Part shown: positions 1 through 7,416 of the stretch, one piece after another
How positions within the stretch are numbered: position 1 is the stretch's first letter
Layout: the number at the start of each line of letters is the position of its first letter
From: a virus
DNA length: 35,025 bases
Direction: 5' to 3' (one strand)
Virus record (IMG/VR): IMGVR_UViG_3300030060_001855
Location: 1 to 35,025 of that record
Made by a program: the position numbers and the translations under genes
The notes under the pieces: model-generated
Told to the model about the DNA's origin: nothing
What the model saw: only the letters and a program-made list of their open reading frames with translations
Databases searched by the model: none

Positions 1-67
1 CATAGTTATTTGCCCACCAATAAGCTATTAGGACAATTACAATAAATATTATATCTTTTTCAGACAT
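1..67 (-). CDS. small membrane protein, 3' end outside window
   Basis: An ATG at 67 opens a frame that stays open to the left edge, giving 22 residues: a short polar start (MSEKD) followed by a hydrophobic run with two Trp (IIFIVIVLIAYWWA). This looks like a single membrane-spanning segment. The start lies inside the last codons of the upstream membrane protein (its TGA is at 62-60), the tight overlap used throughout this late region. The function cannot be assigned from so little; a small holin or spanin-like accessory protein is possible but not shown. Confidence 0.45.
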   Translation of the reverse strand, partial: MSEKDIIFIVIVLIAYWWANNY

Positions 68-551
68 CTTGTTGTTTTTTTAACCATATTGCAAAGAATA
101 TTAATCCTATTATTGAACATATTAACAATATTACAAATACAACTTCAATAATTTTTTGTTTTAATTCTTGTCTTTTATAAATAAGTTCTTGCCTTTTTTT
201 ACGAATAGCTCCTTCAGTCTTAATTAGATCATCCCAAGCTTTTACCCCAAACTTAAATTTTACGTATTGTTGCAACTCATATCTTTGCTTTTCAATAGTC
301 TTTTTAGCAACTAAAGATTTCATAGCAGCTTCTTCTACAGAATCACCACTTAACATCTTCTTGTAAAAAGGTACGTTCTCAGGTTTATTAGATTTTACTG
401 CTTGATCTATATCCGAAGAAGCAGACATCCATCTTGATAAATCACCACCCATTTGTTCGATATCACGACCCATAGCAAATGCTTTTTTTAGGTTATTAAA
501 TGCAGCTGTACTTAAACTTACTGCTGTGGCTATAGATGCAGGATCAAGCAT
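60..551 (-). CDS. conserved phage protein with C-terminal membrane anchor
   Basis: This 163-residue protein starts at ATG 551, overlapping the end of the preceding gene by 8 bases. The N-terminal part is mostly helical, with MLDPASIATAVSLSTAAF and a GRDIEQMGGDLSRWM stretch. The centre is highly charged (Lys/Gln/Glu) and probably coiled. Residues about 135-157 form one clear transmembrane helix followed by Lys-Lys, which suggests a long helical domain held at the membrane. I recognise the overall pattern from uncultured marine phage genomes, where it has no assigned function. It sits at the end of the ejection-protein block, so a virion or membrane-channel role is plausible but inferred. Confidence 0.8.
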   Translation of the reverse strand: MLDPASIATAVSLSTAAFNNLKKAFAMGRDIEQMGGDLSRWMSASSDIDQAVKSNKPENVPFYKKMLSGDSVEEAAMKSLVAKKTIEKQRYELQQYVKFKFGVKAWDDLIKTEGAIRKKRQELIYKRQELKQKIIEVVFVILLICSIIGLIFFAIWLKKQQDV

Positions 552-2862
552 ACTGCCTTATTTTATCAATTGTCGATGGAGTTACTGACTTTATAATATC
601 TTGAGCAGATGACGATTGATCTAAACTTGACTGTTCTTCTACAATGGTATCTAAAGCTTCATCTGCTTCTGATGGTGGTGATTCTGCTGTAGTTACAACT
701 GCACCTTGTAACCAGTTTCTACCATCATCAATTCCCATTGATTTTGCCCATCTTTTGTAAATTGGAAGTTTTGAAACACTTGATAAAGTTTCTTCAGATA
801 CACTACCAGTTTGTGCAACTTCATCAATCATTTTTCTAAAGTTAACATTATTAAACAATTCTCCTGCAAGTCCTAATCTATCTTTAGAATTAAATTTTAA
901 TGACGCAAAAATAGTAGCAGCAAGTCCTGATACTACTGGCATACCAGTTAAAGCTCCACCAACTGCACCAATACCACCTTGAATAGCTCTAGAAACTAAA
1001 CTACCTGTCATAAACTTTTCAAGCACACTTTGTGCCTGTATTGAATTAAGTAAAGCTTGATTTGCTTTACCAGTAACATCAACATTTGCTCTGGCTTCTG
1101 TAATTCTTTTAGATATTTCTGCTAATTCATCTAAAACTTTTGTTGTTTCTGGCCCTAATTCTTTTGATATTGCAGTAAATATAGGTTTTTGATCTTTTAA
1201 ATTTTGATATAAAGTACTAAATTGAGATAAACCAAAATTTACATTTCCTTGTATATCTTTTGCTTTAGTTACGTCTTGAATTGCTGTTAGAATTGCTTCT
1301 GTTCTTAATTCTTCTGGTATAGCTTGTAAAATTCTATTTGTATTTGATATGTCACCTTTACCACCAGAAGTAATTGCACCTTTTAATTTTGGAGCTATAG
1401 AACCTTGTAAATCTTTACCTAATATTTTTACAAGAGTTTGCTCTAATTCTTTTCGTTTTACAGTTATACTATTTGCAGTTTTTATTAAATCTTTTACCTC
1501 ATCTCCACCAATACGAATTGCATTAGCAAATTGGTCATCAGTTAGTTTACCATATAGTAATTTTAATTGTCCTGTTGATGTATCTGAATATGGACCTTTA
1601 TTTTTAAAAGCACCATCTCCTATTGATTCTTTTAATCTAAGAAGTCCACCATAAGTTAAATCTTTTCTTTTCAAAATTGTTTTAATTTTAGGATCTAAAG
1701 ATTCAATTCCTTCTTCTTTAATAAGTCTGTTAATTTCATCTAAAGTATTTGTAATATCAACTTTTTCTGTTTTATTAACTAATGCAACAATATTTTTTTC
1801 TGGATTACCATTTATTCTATCAAATAAATCGCCCTCTCTTACTTTTAAACTTTGTTGAGTTGTCTGAAGTGTGTTTCCTATTTTTTCAGATATTGTTGCT
1901 AAATCTGTAGCACCTAGATCTTTAATTATATTATCTGCTTGATTTATAGCATCTTGAACTTCTTGTCTAAATACTGCTTCTGCAACACTACCTTTAACAT
2001 CCCTAGTTATTCCTGCTGATCTTTTTACTAATTGACCTTCAGCAAAAATATCAAATGGTAATTTAAATCCTAAACGATCAGCCATTTCTTTTATTTCTGG
2101 ATTTATTTTTGCTTGTGCAATTAATTTTTCAATCGCTTTATCAGCATTTGCACCACCACCTGAAGCAGATCTAATTAATTTAGCAATCTCCTGTTCATTC
2201 ATTACAGGAGTTTTTGTAGTAATTTTTTTAATAGTAGTAGGCTTTAAACCAGATGGCATGATAGGTCTAAACAATTGTGATGGTGAACCTGCAAATGCTT
2301 CAGGCATAGCCATTACATCATTTGCTAATTTTCTAGCAGAAGATTCATTCATTCCTGCTTTTACAAGTGCATCAGCTATACTACCAACAGTAAAACCAAC
2401 TCCTGCTTCTGCATACCCCAAACCAGTAATTACTGTATTCGCAATTTTTTCTAAAATTGTTTGAGCCATAGGTGGTATATCTAATTGCTTACCACCTTCA
2501 GAATATATATCTACAGTATCAGGAACATCGACAATTTCAGATTTACCTGCTTCTGCAAGTTCTAATCCACTTTTTGCCATATCTTGAGCTATAGATGTAT
2601 CTTTCCCACCTGAAGTAGTATCAGCCATAAATTGTTGAAATATTTCAAATGTTCTTGGACTTACTTGCCCTTCAACTTCACTCTCATCGTAAAAAGGTGG
2701 GGGAGTTCTACCACCACTAGCCATCCAAGATTTTAAATTATCTTCAAAAGTTACTGGTTTCTGTTCAGTTGCAACAACTGGAGCATTATCTTTAAGATTC
2801 TGTTTCTTAATAGAATTAATTTTTTCTTCTAATATTTTTCTTTGTAATTCTTCTGGTGTCAT
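544..2862 (-). CDS. large putative ejection (internal virion) protein
   Basis: This 772-residue protein starts at ATG 2862 in an ATGA overlap with the gene before it. The first 100 residues are polar and probably disordered. A Gly/Ala-rich hydrophobic segment lies around residues 135-165, followed by a long Lys/Glu/Ile-rich helical middle. A second hydrophobic glycine-zipper stretch at about 620-656 contains GGIGAVGGALTG. The C-terminal 100 residues are acidic and Ser-rich. Long helical proteins with membrane-active Gly-rich segments near the end of a podovirus late operon are typical of internal virion proteins that leave the capsid with the DNA and extend the short tail through the envelope. 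No lytic transglycosylase motif was seen. The role is inferred from composition and position. Confidence 0.7.
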   Translation of the reverse strand: MTPEELQRKILEEKINSIKKQNLKDNAPVVATEQKPVTFEDNLKSWMASGGRTPPPFYDESEVEGQVSPRTFEIFQQFMADTTSGGKDTSIAQDMAKSGLELAEAGKSEIVDVPDTVDIYSEGGKQLDIPPMAQTILEKIANTVITGLGYAEAGVGFTVGSIADALVKAGMNESSARKLANDVMAMPEAFAGSPSQLFRPIMPSGLKPTTIKKITTKTPVMNEQEIAKLIRSASGGGANADKAIEKLIAQAKINPEIKEMADRLGFKLPFDIFAEGQLVKRSAGITRDVKGSVAEAVFRQEVQDAINQADNIIKDLGATDLATISEKIGNTLQTTQQSLKVREGDLFDRINGNPEKNIVALVNKTEKVDITNTLDEINRLIKEEGIESLDPKIKTILKRKDLTYGGLLRLKESIGDGAFKNKGPYSDTSTGQLKLLYGKLTDDQFANAIRIGGDEVKDLIKTANSITVKRKELEQTLVKILGKDLQGSIAPKLKGAITSGGKGDISNTNRILQAIPEELRTEAILTAIQDVTKAKDIQGNVNFGLSQFSTLYQNLKDQKPIFTAISKELGPETTKVLDELAEISKRITEARANVDVTGKANQALLNSIQAQSVLEKFMTGSLVSRAIQGGIGAVGGALTGMPVVSGLAATIFASLKFNSKDRLGLAGELFNNVNFRKMIDEVAQTGSVSEETLSSVSKLPIYKRWAKSMGIDDGRNWLQGAVVTTAESPPSEADEALDTIVEEQSSLDQSSSAQDIIKSVTPSTIDKIRQYA

Positions 2863-4223
2863 TGACCTAACTCAGTTAATTGTGCAGATCTAGCAATCCA
2901 AGCTTGAAGTATAGGAGTACTAACACCTGTTGTATCAAAAGCATTTAATTCATCTCTAGTCATTGTTTTTATTCTGTCAATTACAGCTTGATCTTCTTGA
3001 CTAATAGTAGGTTCAATATTTTCAACTGGTTCTGCATCATCTAACGTACTAAATTCAACATCATCTAATCCTAATGTTGATCTCCATGTTCCTTCTTGTT
3101 GCAAACGATCTTTACGATTATAATAATCTTGCATTGTTTTATCACCACCAGAAAGAAATCTTACTAAATCTTGTGTTACTTTTAATAAATTGTTTTTTGA
3201 TTTAAGTCTGGCTTCAAACCATTTTCTTAGATATTCTGGTTGCATGTTTGTAGGTGCAGCTGTGCTCATTGCCATACTTAATTCACCTGCACTCAAAGCT
3301 CCAAAAGTAACTGATCCAACAACATCTAATCCTAGTCTATTAACGACATTATCTAATTCAATAGATGACTGTCTGATGCTTGGCAATAAACTAACAAAAA
3401 ATCCAGATTGAGCACCTTGATCAATCGCACTTATACCTTCTTGATAATTTGTAATATTTTGTTGAAGTCTAGGAATTAATTTCAAACCTTCATCTGCTTG
3501 TTTTTTAGCAACATCAAAAGCTCCTTCTTTTCCTTTTTTCATCCCTGCAATTTCAGCGTCTACTACACCTGTATCTAAAGATACTCTATTAGCTTCCCTA
3601 TTCGCCTTTGCTATTAATTGTTCTATTTGCACAGGATCTGTATAAACTTTGTTTAAAAACTTAACAACCATAGTACCATCTCTTGTTAAGTATTGAACTA
3701 ATCCATTATCCCATTGTGCCAAAACTTTTGCTACATTCCCACCTGGAGTTCCAGTTGTTCTACTTTTAGCTTGTGCCATAAGATATTCAGCAGGACCTTG
3801 AAAACCACCTGCAAAAGAACTTAATAAAGTCGAACCAGGTTTGTTTGCTTCTTCGCCCATCCTAGCAAAATATAAATAGGATAATAAAGCAGGATCTATT
3901 TTAGTCGGTTGAGCAGTTGCCATTGTACCTATATTCAATGCACCTGCATTTGTTGTTGGTTCTGGCAACGCACCTGTATTAGGATCAGGATCAGGAGTAG
4001 GATTAGGATTAGGATTAGGAGTAGGAGTAGGAGTAGGAGTAGGAGTAGGAGTAGGAGTAGGATTATTGTTTGCTTGATCTTGTTTAAATAAATTATAAGA
4101 ACCTAATAATTGATCAACAACAACTCCATCTATATCAACAATATTTCCAGTAAATTCAGGTCGATTTTGTTGCATCCAAATTGAGAATGCATTTAATTCA
4201 GATTGCGATAATTGTGGATTCAT
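2859..4223 (-). CDS. virion-associated protein with Thr-Pro repeat linker
   Basis: This 454-residue protein starts at ATG 4223, with an AGG-type ribosome site overlapping the previous stop. Residues about 1-50 form a short helical head. Then comes a Pro-rich linker of alternating Thr-Pro, Asn-Pro and Asp-Pro dipeptides (about residues 53-80), and after it a helical body. The body holds a TFGALSAGELSMA segment near residue 300 and an FLSGGDKTM segment near residue 360; I recognise this combination from phage virion-associated proteins next to ejection proteins. It lies between two Gly/Ala-rich proteins of the same block, so it is probably carried in the virion. The exact function is unknown. 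The linker resembles a stiff spacer, and its DNA is a hexamer repeat that could change length. Confidence 0.75.
   Translation of the reverse strand: MNPQLSQSELNAFSIWMQQNRPEFTGNIVDIDGVVVDQLLGSYNLFKQDQANNNPTPTPTPTPTPTPTPNPNPNPTPDPDPNTGALPEPTTNAGALNIGTMATAQPTKIDPALLSYLYFARMGEEANKPGSTLLSSFAGGFQGPAEYLMAQAKSRTTGTPGGNVAKVLAQWDNGLVQYLTRDGTMVVKFLNKVYTDPVQIEQLIAKANREANRVSLDTGVVDAEIAGMKKGKEGAFDVAKKQADEGLKLIPRLQQNITNYQEGISAIDQGAQSGFFVSLLPSIRQSSIELDNVVNRLGLDVVGSVTFGALSAGELSMAMSTAAPTNMQPEYLRKWFEARLKSKNNLLKVTQDLVRFLSGGDKTMQDYYNRKDRLQQEGTWRSTLGLDDVEFSTLDDAEPVENIEPTISQEDQAVIDRIKTMTRDELNAFDTTGVSTPILQAWIARSAQLTELGQ
3981..4064. repeat. hexanucleotide tandem repeat coding a Thr/Asn/Asp-Pro linker
   Basis: About fourteen hexamers run in tandem. 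On the plus strand the units are AGGATC, AGGAGT, AGGATT and a homogeneous block of seven AGGAGT units. Read on the minus strand in the frame of the overlapping gene they encode Asp-Pro, Asn-Pro and Thr-Pro. The homogeneous block is a likely site of replication slippage. Any change is a multiple of three, so linker length would vary without breaking the frame. Confidence 0.9.
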
Positions 4224-4229
4224 AATAAT

Positions 4230-5351
4230 TTACCTCGACAATGCGTATGCACTTCCTAAACTTCCTAAACCAGATAACAACTGTGAATAAACACTTGGTG
4301 CTTGCCCACGAGTTTCTCTCATACTTGAAGAATATGATGATGTATCGTATGGAACTCCACTTGCTAATCCAAGTAAGAAATTCAAATCATCATATGGTTT
4401 AGATCTTTGATCTAAGTAATCAGAATATTGTGCATCAAAACCTCTTTGATCTAACATTCTTTCTGCTTCACCTGCTGTAATTAAACCTTGTGCAACTTGA
4501 TTTTTTAGGTTTTCTTGAGTAGTAGCTGCGTCTTGTATAGCTTGTATTTCTTTTAATCTAGATGCTTCGTCAGTTTCATATGCTGATCTCAATGCAGTAT
4601 CAGCATCAAATCTTGCACTTCTATCTGTATCAAATCGACCTGCTGCAAATCCTAATGCATCTGCACCTGCTTGTGCTAATAAATCAGCTTCTGATTGTAT
4701 TCCTTCTGAACCTAAAGTCGCTTCCATTAATCCTAATCTTGAACCACCAAATGCACCTGCTGTAGCTGCTCTATCTCTAGCTGCTTGTTGACCTAATGCA
4801 GTTTGCTCTTGTATTTGCCTTATAGCAGGGTTCATTGCAGCTGTATAAGTATCTAAATAAGGTGACAAATCAGCTTCACTAAAAGTGTCACCTATTAAAT
4901 AATTTCTTAAATATTCATCAGTTGTCATACCTGCAGCTAATGCATCAGCTTCCATACCTGGTGCGTATCCTTGACCTAATCCAGTTAATAAACCATCATC
5001 ACCAGTAATTTGACCCATTAAATCTGAATAATCACCTCTAGTATCCATCAAGATTTTCATAGCTTGCTGTTCAGCAGGACTCATTTTTGATCTTAGCTGA
5101 CCATCAACTGTCATACCTGCAACCCCTGTACCACCTGGAATTACATCATAACTTTTAAATCTTGATCCTGTAAATTCTGGAAAATCTCCACCTATTAAAG
5201 ACATCCCTTGATCAATAATTTGTTTACTAGCATCTGCTAAATAAGTTGGTATTTGCGTACCAGTAATCGTATCGTCAAGTGAAGTACCTGTGATAGTCAT
5301 GTTTGGAGAACTTGCTCCATAACCTGAATAATCTGGAGGAGTAGTTGCCAT
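4230..5351 (-). CDS. Ala/Gly-rich virion protein, putative ejection protein
   Basis: This 373-residue protein begins at ATG 5351 behind a GAGG ribosome site. Its N-terminus is rich in Ser/Thr/Gly/Tyr. The middle is a long Ala/Gln/Asp/Arg-rich helix carrying a GAFGGSRLGLMEA segment around residue 200, which I recognise from internal virion or tail proteins of marine and other phages. The C-terminal 40 residues are Ser/Tyr/Gly-rich. It is one of four consecutive large proteins at the end of the late operon. The low-complexity helix and position favour a structural or ejected protein. No enzymatic motif is visible. Confidence 0.72.
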   Translation of the reverse strand: MATTPPDYSGYGASSPNMTITGTSLDDTITGTQIPTYLADASKQIIDQGMSLIGGDFPEFTGSRFKSYDVIPGGTGVAGMTVDGQLRSKMSPAEQQAMKILMDTRGDYSDLMGQITGDDGLLTGLGQGYAPGMEADALAAGMTTDEYLRNYLIGDTFSEADLSPYLDTYTAAMNPAIRQIQEQTALGQQAARDRAATAGAFGGSRLGLMEATLGSEGIQSEADLLAQAGADALGFAAGRFDTDRSARFDADTALRSAYETDEASRLKEIQAIQDAATTQENLKNQVAQGLITAGEAERMLDQRGFDAQYSDYLDQRSKPYDDLNFLLGLASGVPYDTSSYSSSMRETRGQAPSVYSQLLSGLGSLGSAYALSR

Positions 5352-5355
5352 GATT

Positions 5356-5760
5356 TTACCTCATTCCTGCTAATGCACCCATTTCTTCGGACATAGGTTG
5401 TTGCTGTTGACCACCTGCAACCTGTTCTATAAGTTGCCTTAGTTCTGGTAACAATTTCATTAATACTCTAGCCACATCTGGTGTAATCGCAGAATCTAAT
5501 GCCCTTAATTCTTCTGGTGACATGTTTGTTAATCTAGAAACTAAAACTGCTGATATTTCATTAGATGGTTGCATTAACCTCATTTTAGCTTGATCTGGCA
5601 TATCTGTAGGCATCATTTCCCTACTTGGCATTTGCCTTTCCATCATAGCTCTATCTGGCATTTGTCTTTCCATCATAGCTCTATCTGGCATTTGTCTTTC
5701 CATCATAGCTCTATCTGGCATATTACCCATAGCACCTTTGTCTTTCATCATATCAGCCAT
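5356..5760 (-). CDS. Met-rich protein with three decapeptide repeats
   Basis: This 134-residue protein starts at ATG 5760 after a strong AAGGAG site inside the end of the previous gene. The N-terminal 50 residues are extremely Met-rich and contain three exact MPDRAMMERQ repeats followed by degenerate copies. The remainder (about 55-120) is a conventional helical domain (PSNEISAVLVSRL, PEELRALDSAI) ending in a Gln-rich tail. No family is assigned. Its position between a glycine-zipper protein and an ejection-type protein suggests a virion accessory role. The Met/Arg amphipathic repeat might be membrane- or metal-interacting, but that is speculation. Confidence 0.7.
   Translation of the reverse strand: MADMMKDKGAMGNMPDRAMMERQMPDRAMMERQMPDRAMMERQMPSREMMPTDMPDQAKMRLMQPSNEISAVLVSRLTNMSPEELRALDSAITPDVARVLMKLLPELRQLIEQVAGGQQQQPMSEEMGALAGMR
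5611..5722. repeat. 30-bp in-frame tandem repeat
   Basis: The period is 30 bases. Units at 5641-5670 and 5671-5700 are identical, the unit from 5701 matches over its first 20 bases, and 5611-5640 is a diverged copy. The repeat encodes a Met-Pro-Asp-Arg-Ala-Met-Met-Glu-Arg-Gln decapeptide in the minus-strand gene. Two adjacent identical copies point to recent duplication. Confidence 0.9.
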
Positions 5761-6910
5761 TCTTGTTCTCCTTATAAAGTACAGACCAGTCTGTTGCTTT
5801 TGTAAAAGTACCTAAAAGCCAACAGACAGGCTCTAAGACACGACGATATATTTTACCTAGATAATCTGGTTTTTCTTTTTTACCATAGATATATGCAATT
5901 TCATTTGCTCTATGTGTCGCTATATGTTTCCAAAATTTTATCATTCTACCTTTACGCATTTGTCTAACTACCCATACTGCCCAAAGATGATATCCATTAA
6001 CATGTGTAGGTGTAAGGTAATCCCTTGTAAACTTATAATCCATCAAAACTTGTTCTTTTGTCAATAATCCTTGTTTGTGTAATTCGTTACATATAACTCT
6101 ACCACCTAACATCCCCCCAACAAATCCTGCCAATGCACCACCAACTGGACCTAAAATTGGAGTAAAAATAGCTTGTGCTACATGTTTTGCTACAGCACCT
6201 GCACCTGCTTTTCTGGCTGCACTTGCAGGATCTTCACCCATAGCAAGTTGTACAGCAAAACTACCTACTGCTTGACCACCCATTTGCCCTAATTGAGTTG
6301 GATCAGTAAATATGTCCATTCCTGAAACATCTTTATTAAACATTATATTTGCACCTTGTTGAGCACCTGCTGTTCCTTCTGCAACTGCTTTCCCTGTGCT
6401 TGGATCAAAAAAAGCATCTGTTCCAAAATCCAAAGCACCTTTCCCTGCAAGACCTCCAGGCACTACAGATTTAAAAACATCTTTTCCAGTAATTTCTATA
6501 GCTGAATCACTAAAAGAAGGAGCAAAATATGCACCTGCAGCTGAACCTAAAACACCACCAACACCTTGACCTACAATTCCACTTGCTTGTGCTATCAATT
6601 CCTCTGGTGATGGGAAGTCACTTGGCTGACCATATTTTTCAACAAAGTCCTCATACCTTTTCATCATTGTAGTATCTACATCATCTCTTTCATCATATGT
6701 AGATTCACCAACTTTTATTTTTTGCACCCATTGAAACATGGGTATAGCACCTGTTCCGTATGATGATCCAATTTGGTCTAAAGTTAAGCCACCAAATGTT
6801 TCTCTTGGATCTTGAGATTGCAACTCAAAAAGATCAAATGTTCTTGGCTCAGTAGTCTGATCATCATCATTAGTCTGGTCATCATTAGTAGTTTGATCAT
6901 GACTTGGCAT
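5753..6910 (-). CDS. glycine-zipper virion protein with conserved C-terminal domain
   Basis: This 385-residue protein starts at ATG 6910. Residues 1-25 are Asp/Gln/Thr-rich and disordered. Two Gly/Ala-rich hydrophobic zones follow: around 115-135 (IVGQGVGGVLGSAAGAYFAP) and about 235-270, where GGALAGFVGGMLGG forms a strong glycine-zipper. The last 110 residues form a compact Trp/Tyr/Arg-rich domain beginning VICNELHKQG and including GYHLWAVWVVRQMRKG. I recognise this C-terminal pattern from structural proteins of diverse tailed phages, where it has no settled function. It sits just after the hub-like protein and at the head of the ejection block, so a tail-tip or membrane-penetrating component is likely. 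Confidence 0.75.
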   Translation of the reverse strand: MPSHDQTTNDDQTNDDDQTTEPRTFDLFELQSQDPRETFGGLTLDQIGSSYGTGAIPMFQWVQKIKVGESTYDERDDVDTTMMKRYEDFVEKYGQPSDFPSPEELIAQASGIVGQGVGGVLGSAAGAYFAPSFSDSAIEITGKDVFKSVVPGGLAGKGALDFGTDAFFDPSTGKAVAEGTAGAQQGANIMFNKDVSGMDIFTDPTQLGQMGGQAVGSFAVQLAMGEDPASAARKAGAGAVAKHVAQAIFTPILGPVGGALAGFVGGMLGGRVICNELHKQGLLTKEQVLMDYKFTRDYLTPTHVNGYHLWAVWVVRQMRKGRMIKFWKHIATHRANEIAYIYGKKEKPDYLGKIYRRVLEPVCWLLGTFTKATDWSVLYKENKNG

Positions 6911-6911
6911 G

Positions 6912-7235
6912 TTAACTAACCTCCAATATACTTGCGACTACATGTAGTCTATCTGCTGTTGCTGCTGTAACTTTTAAAATTTCACTTTCTTCTACAACTA
7001 ATGGTGCAGATAATAATTCTAGTGTTTGTTTAGCAGTAACTGCTTTATCTTTATATATACTAAATACTGCTGATGACGAATTAGTCAATGTTAAAGTTAT
7101 AGTATCTGCATTATTTGAATCTTCACTTACCAATATAGATTTGACAATTGCAGTCGTTGCACTTGGACAAGTGTACAAAGTTGTGGCATTTGTAGTCGTT
7201 AAATCAACTTTAGCATTTTTAAATAAATTAGCCAT
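6912..7235 (-). CDS. small beta-rich virion protein
   Basis: This 107-residue protein opens at ATG 7235, overlapping the upstream stop. It is rich in Thr, Ser, Ala and Val with alternating hydrophobic residues (TTLYTCPSATTAIVKSILVS), as expected for a small all-beta sandwich. I recognise the opening MANLFKNAKVDLTTT from marine phage structural proteins. The protein encoded at 15140-15514 has a similar organisation, so the two may share a fold. Its place next to the hub-like protein suggests a tail-associated or decoration protein. The role is inferred. Confidence 0.7.
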   Translation of the reverse strand: MANLFKNAKVDLTTTNATTLYTCPSATTAIVKSILVSEDSNNADTITLTLTNSSSAVFSIYKDKAVTAKQTLELLSAPLVVEESEILKVTAATADRLHVVASILEVS

Positions 7236-7416
7236 TAAACCAAGTCACTGCTTCTGATTGTTCTGTTGCTGATTTGATAATAAAACTTTGTCCAAAATAA
7301 GCTGACCTTTTTTCTAATTCTAAAACATTATTCAATCTTACTTGATAAGTTCTATCATAACTATTTGGTGGTTCTGGTAATCTAGCTAGTGCTAATGGTG
7401 AAGCTTGTTCTGTCAT
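7228..7416 (-). CDS. small conserved phage protein
   Basis: This 62-residue ORF overlaps its neighbours on both sides (ATG 7416 within the previous stop; its own end covers the next start). It contains LPEPPNSYDRTYQVRLNNVLEL, a Pro-rich entry followed by a helix. Similar short proteins sit beside tail genes in many phages. The tight coupling to the 774-aa hub-like gene suggests it is co-produced with it. No function can be assigned. Confidence 0.65.
   Translation of the reverse strand: MTEQASPLALARLPEPPNSYDRTYQVRLNNVLELEKRSAYFGQSFIIKSATEQSEAVTWFNG

Noticed and set aside
3981-4064. Telomere-like or origin-like hexamer array
   Set aside because: The repeat is wholly in frame within a coding region and explained by a Thr/Asn/Asp-Pro linker.
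3909-4091. Plus-strand ORF rich in Arg-Ser/Arg-Ile dipeptides
   Set aside because: It is the antisense reading of the Thr-Pro hexamer repeat in a well-supported minus-strand gene and has no ribosome site or neighbours on its strand.
5611-5722. CRISPR-like periodic repeat
   Set aside because: Units are contiguous with no spacers, and encode an in-frame decapeptide.
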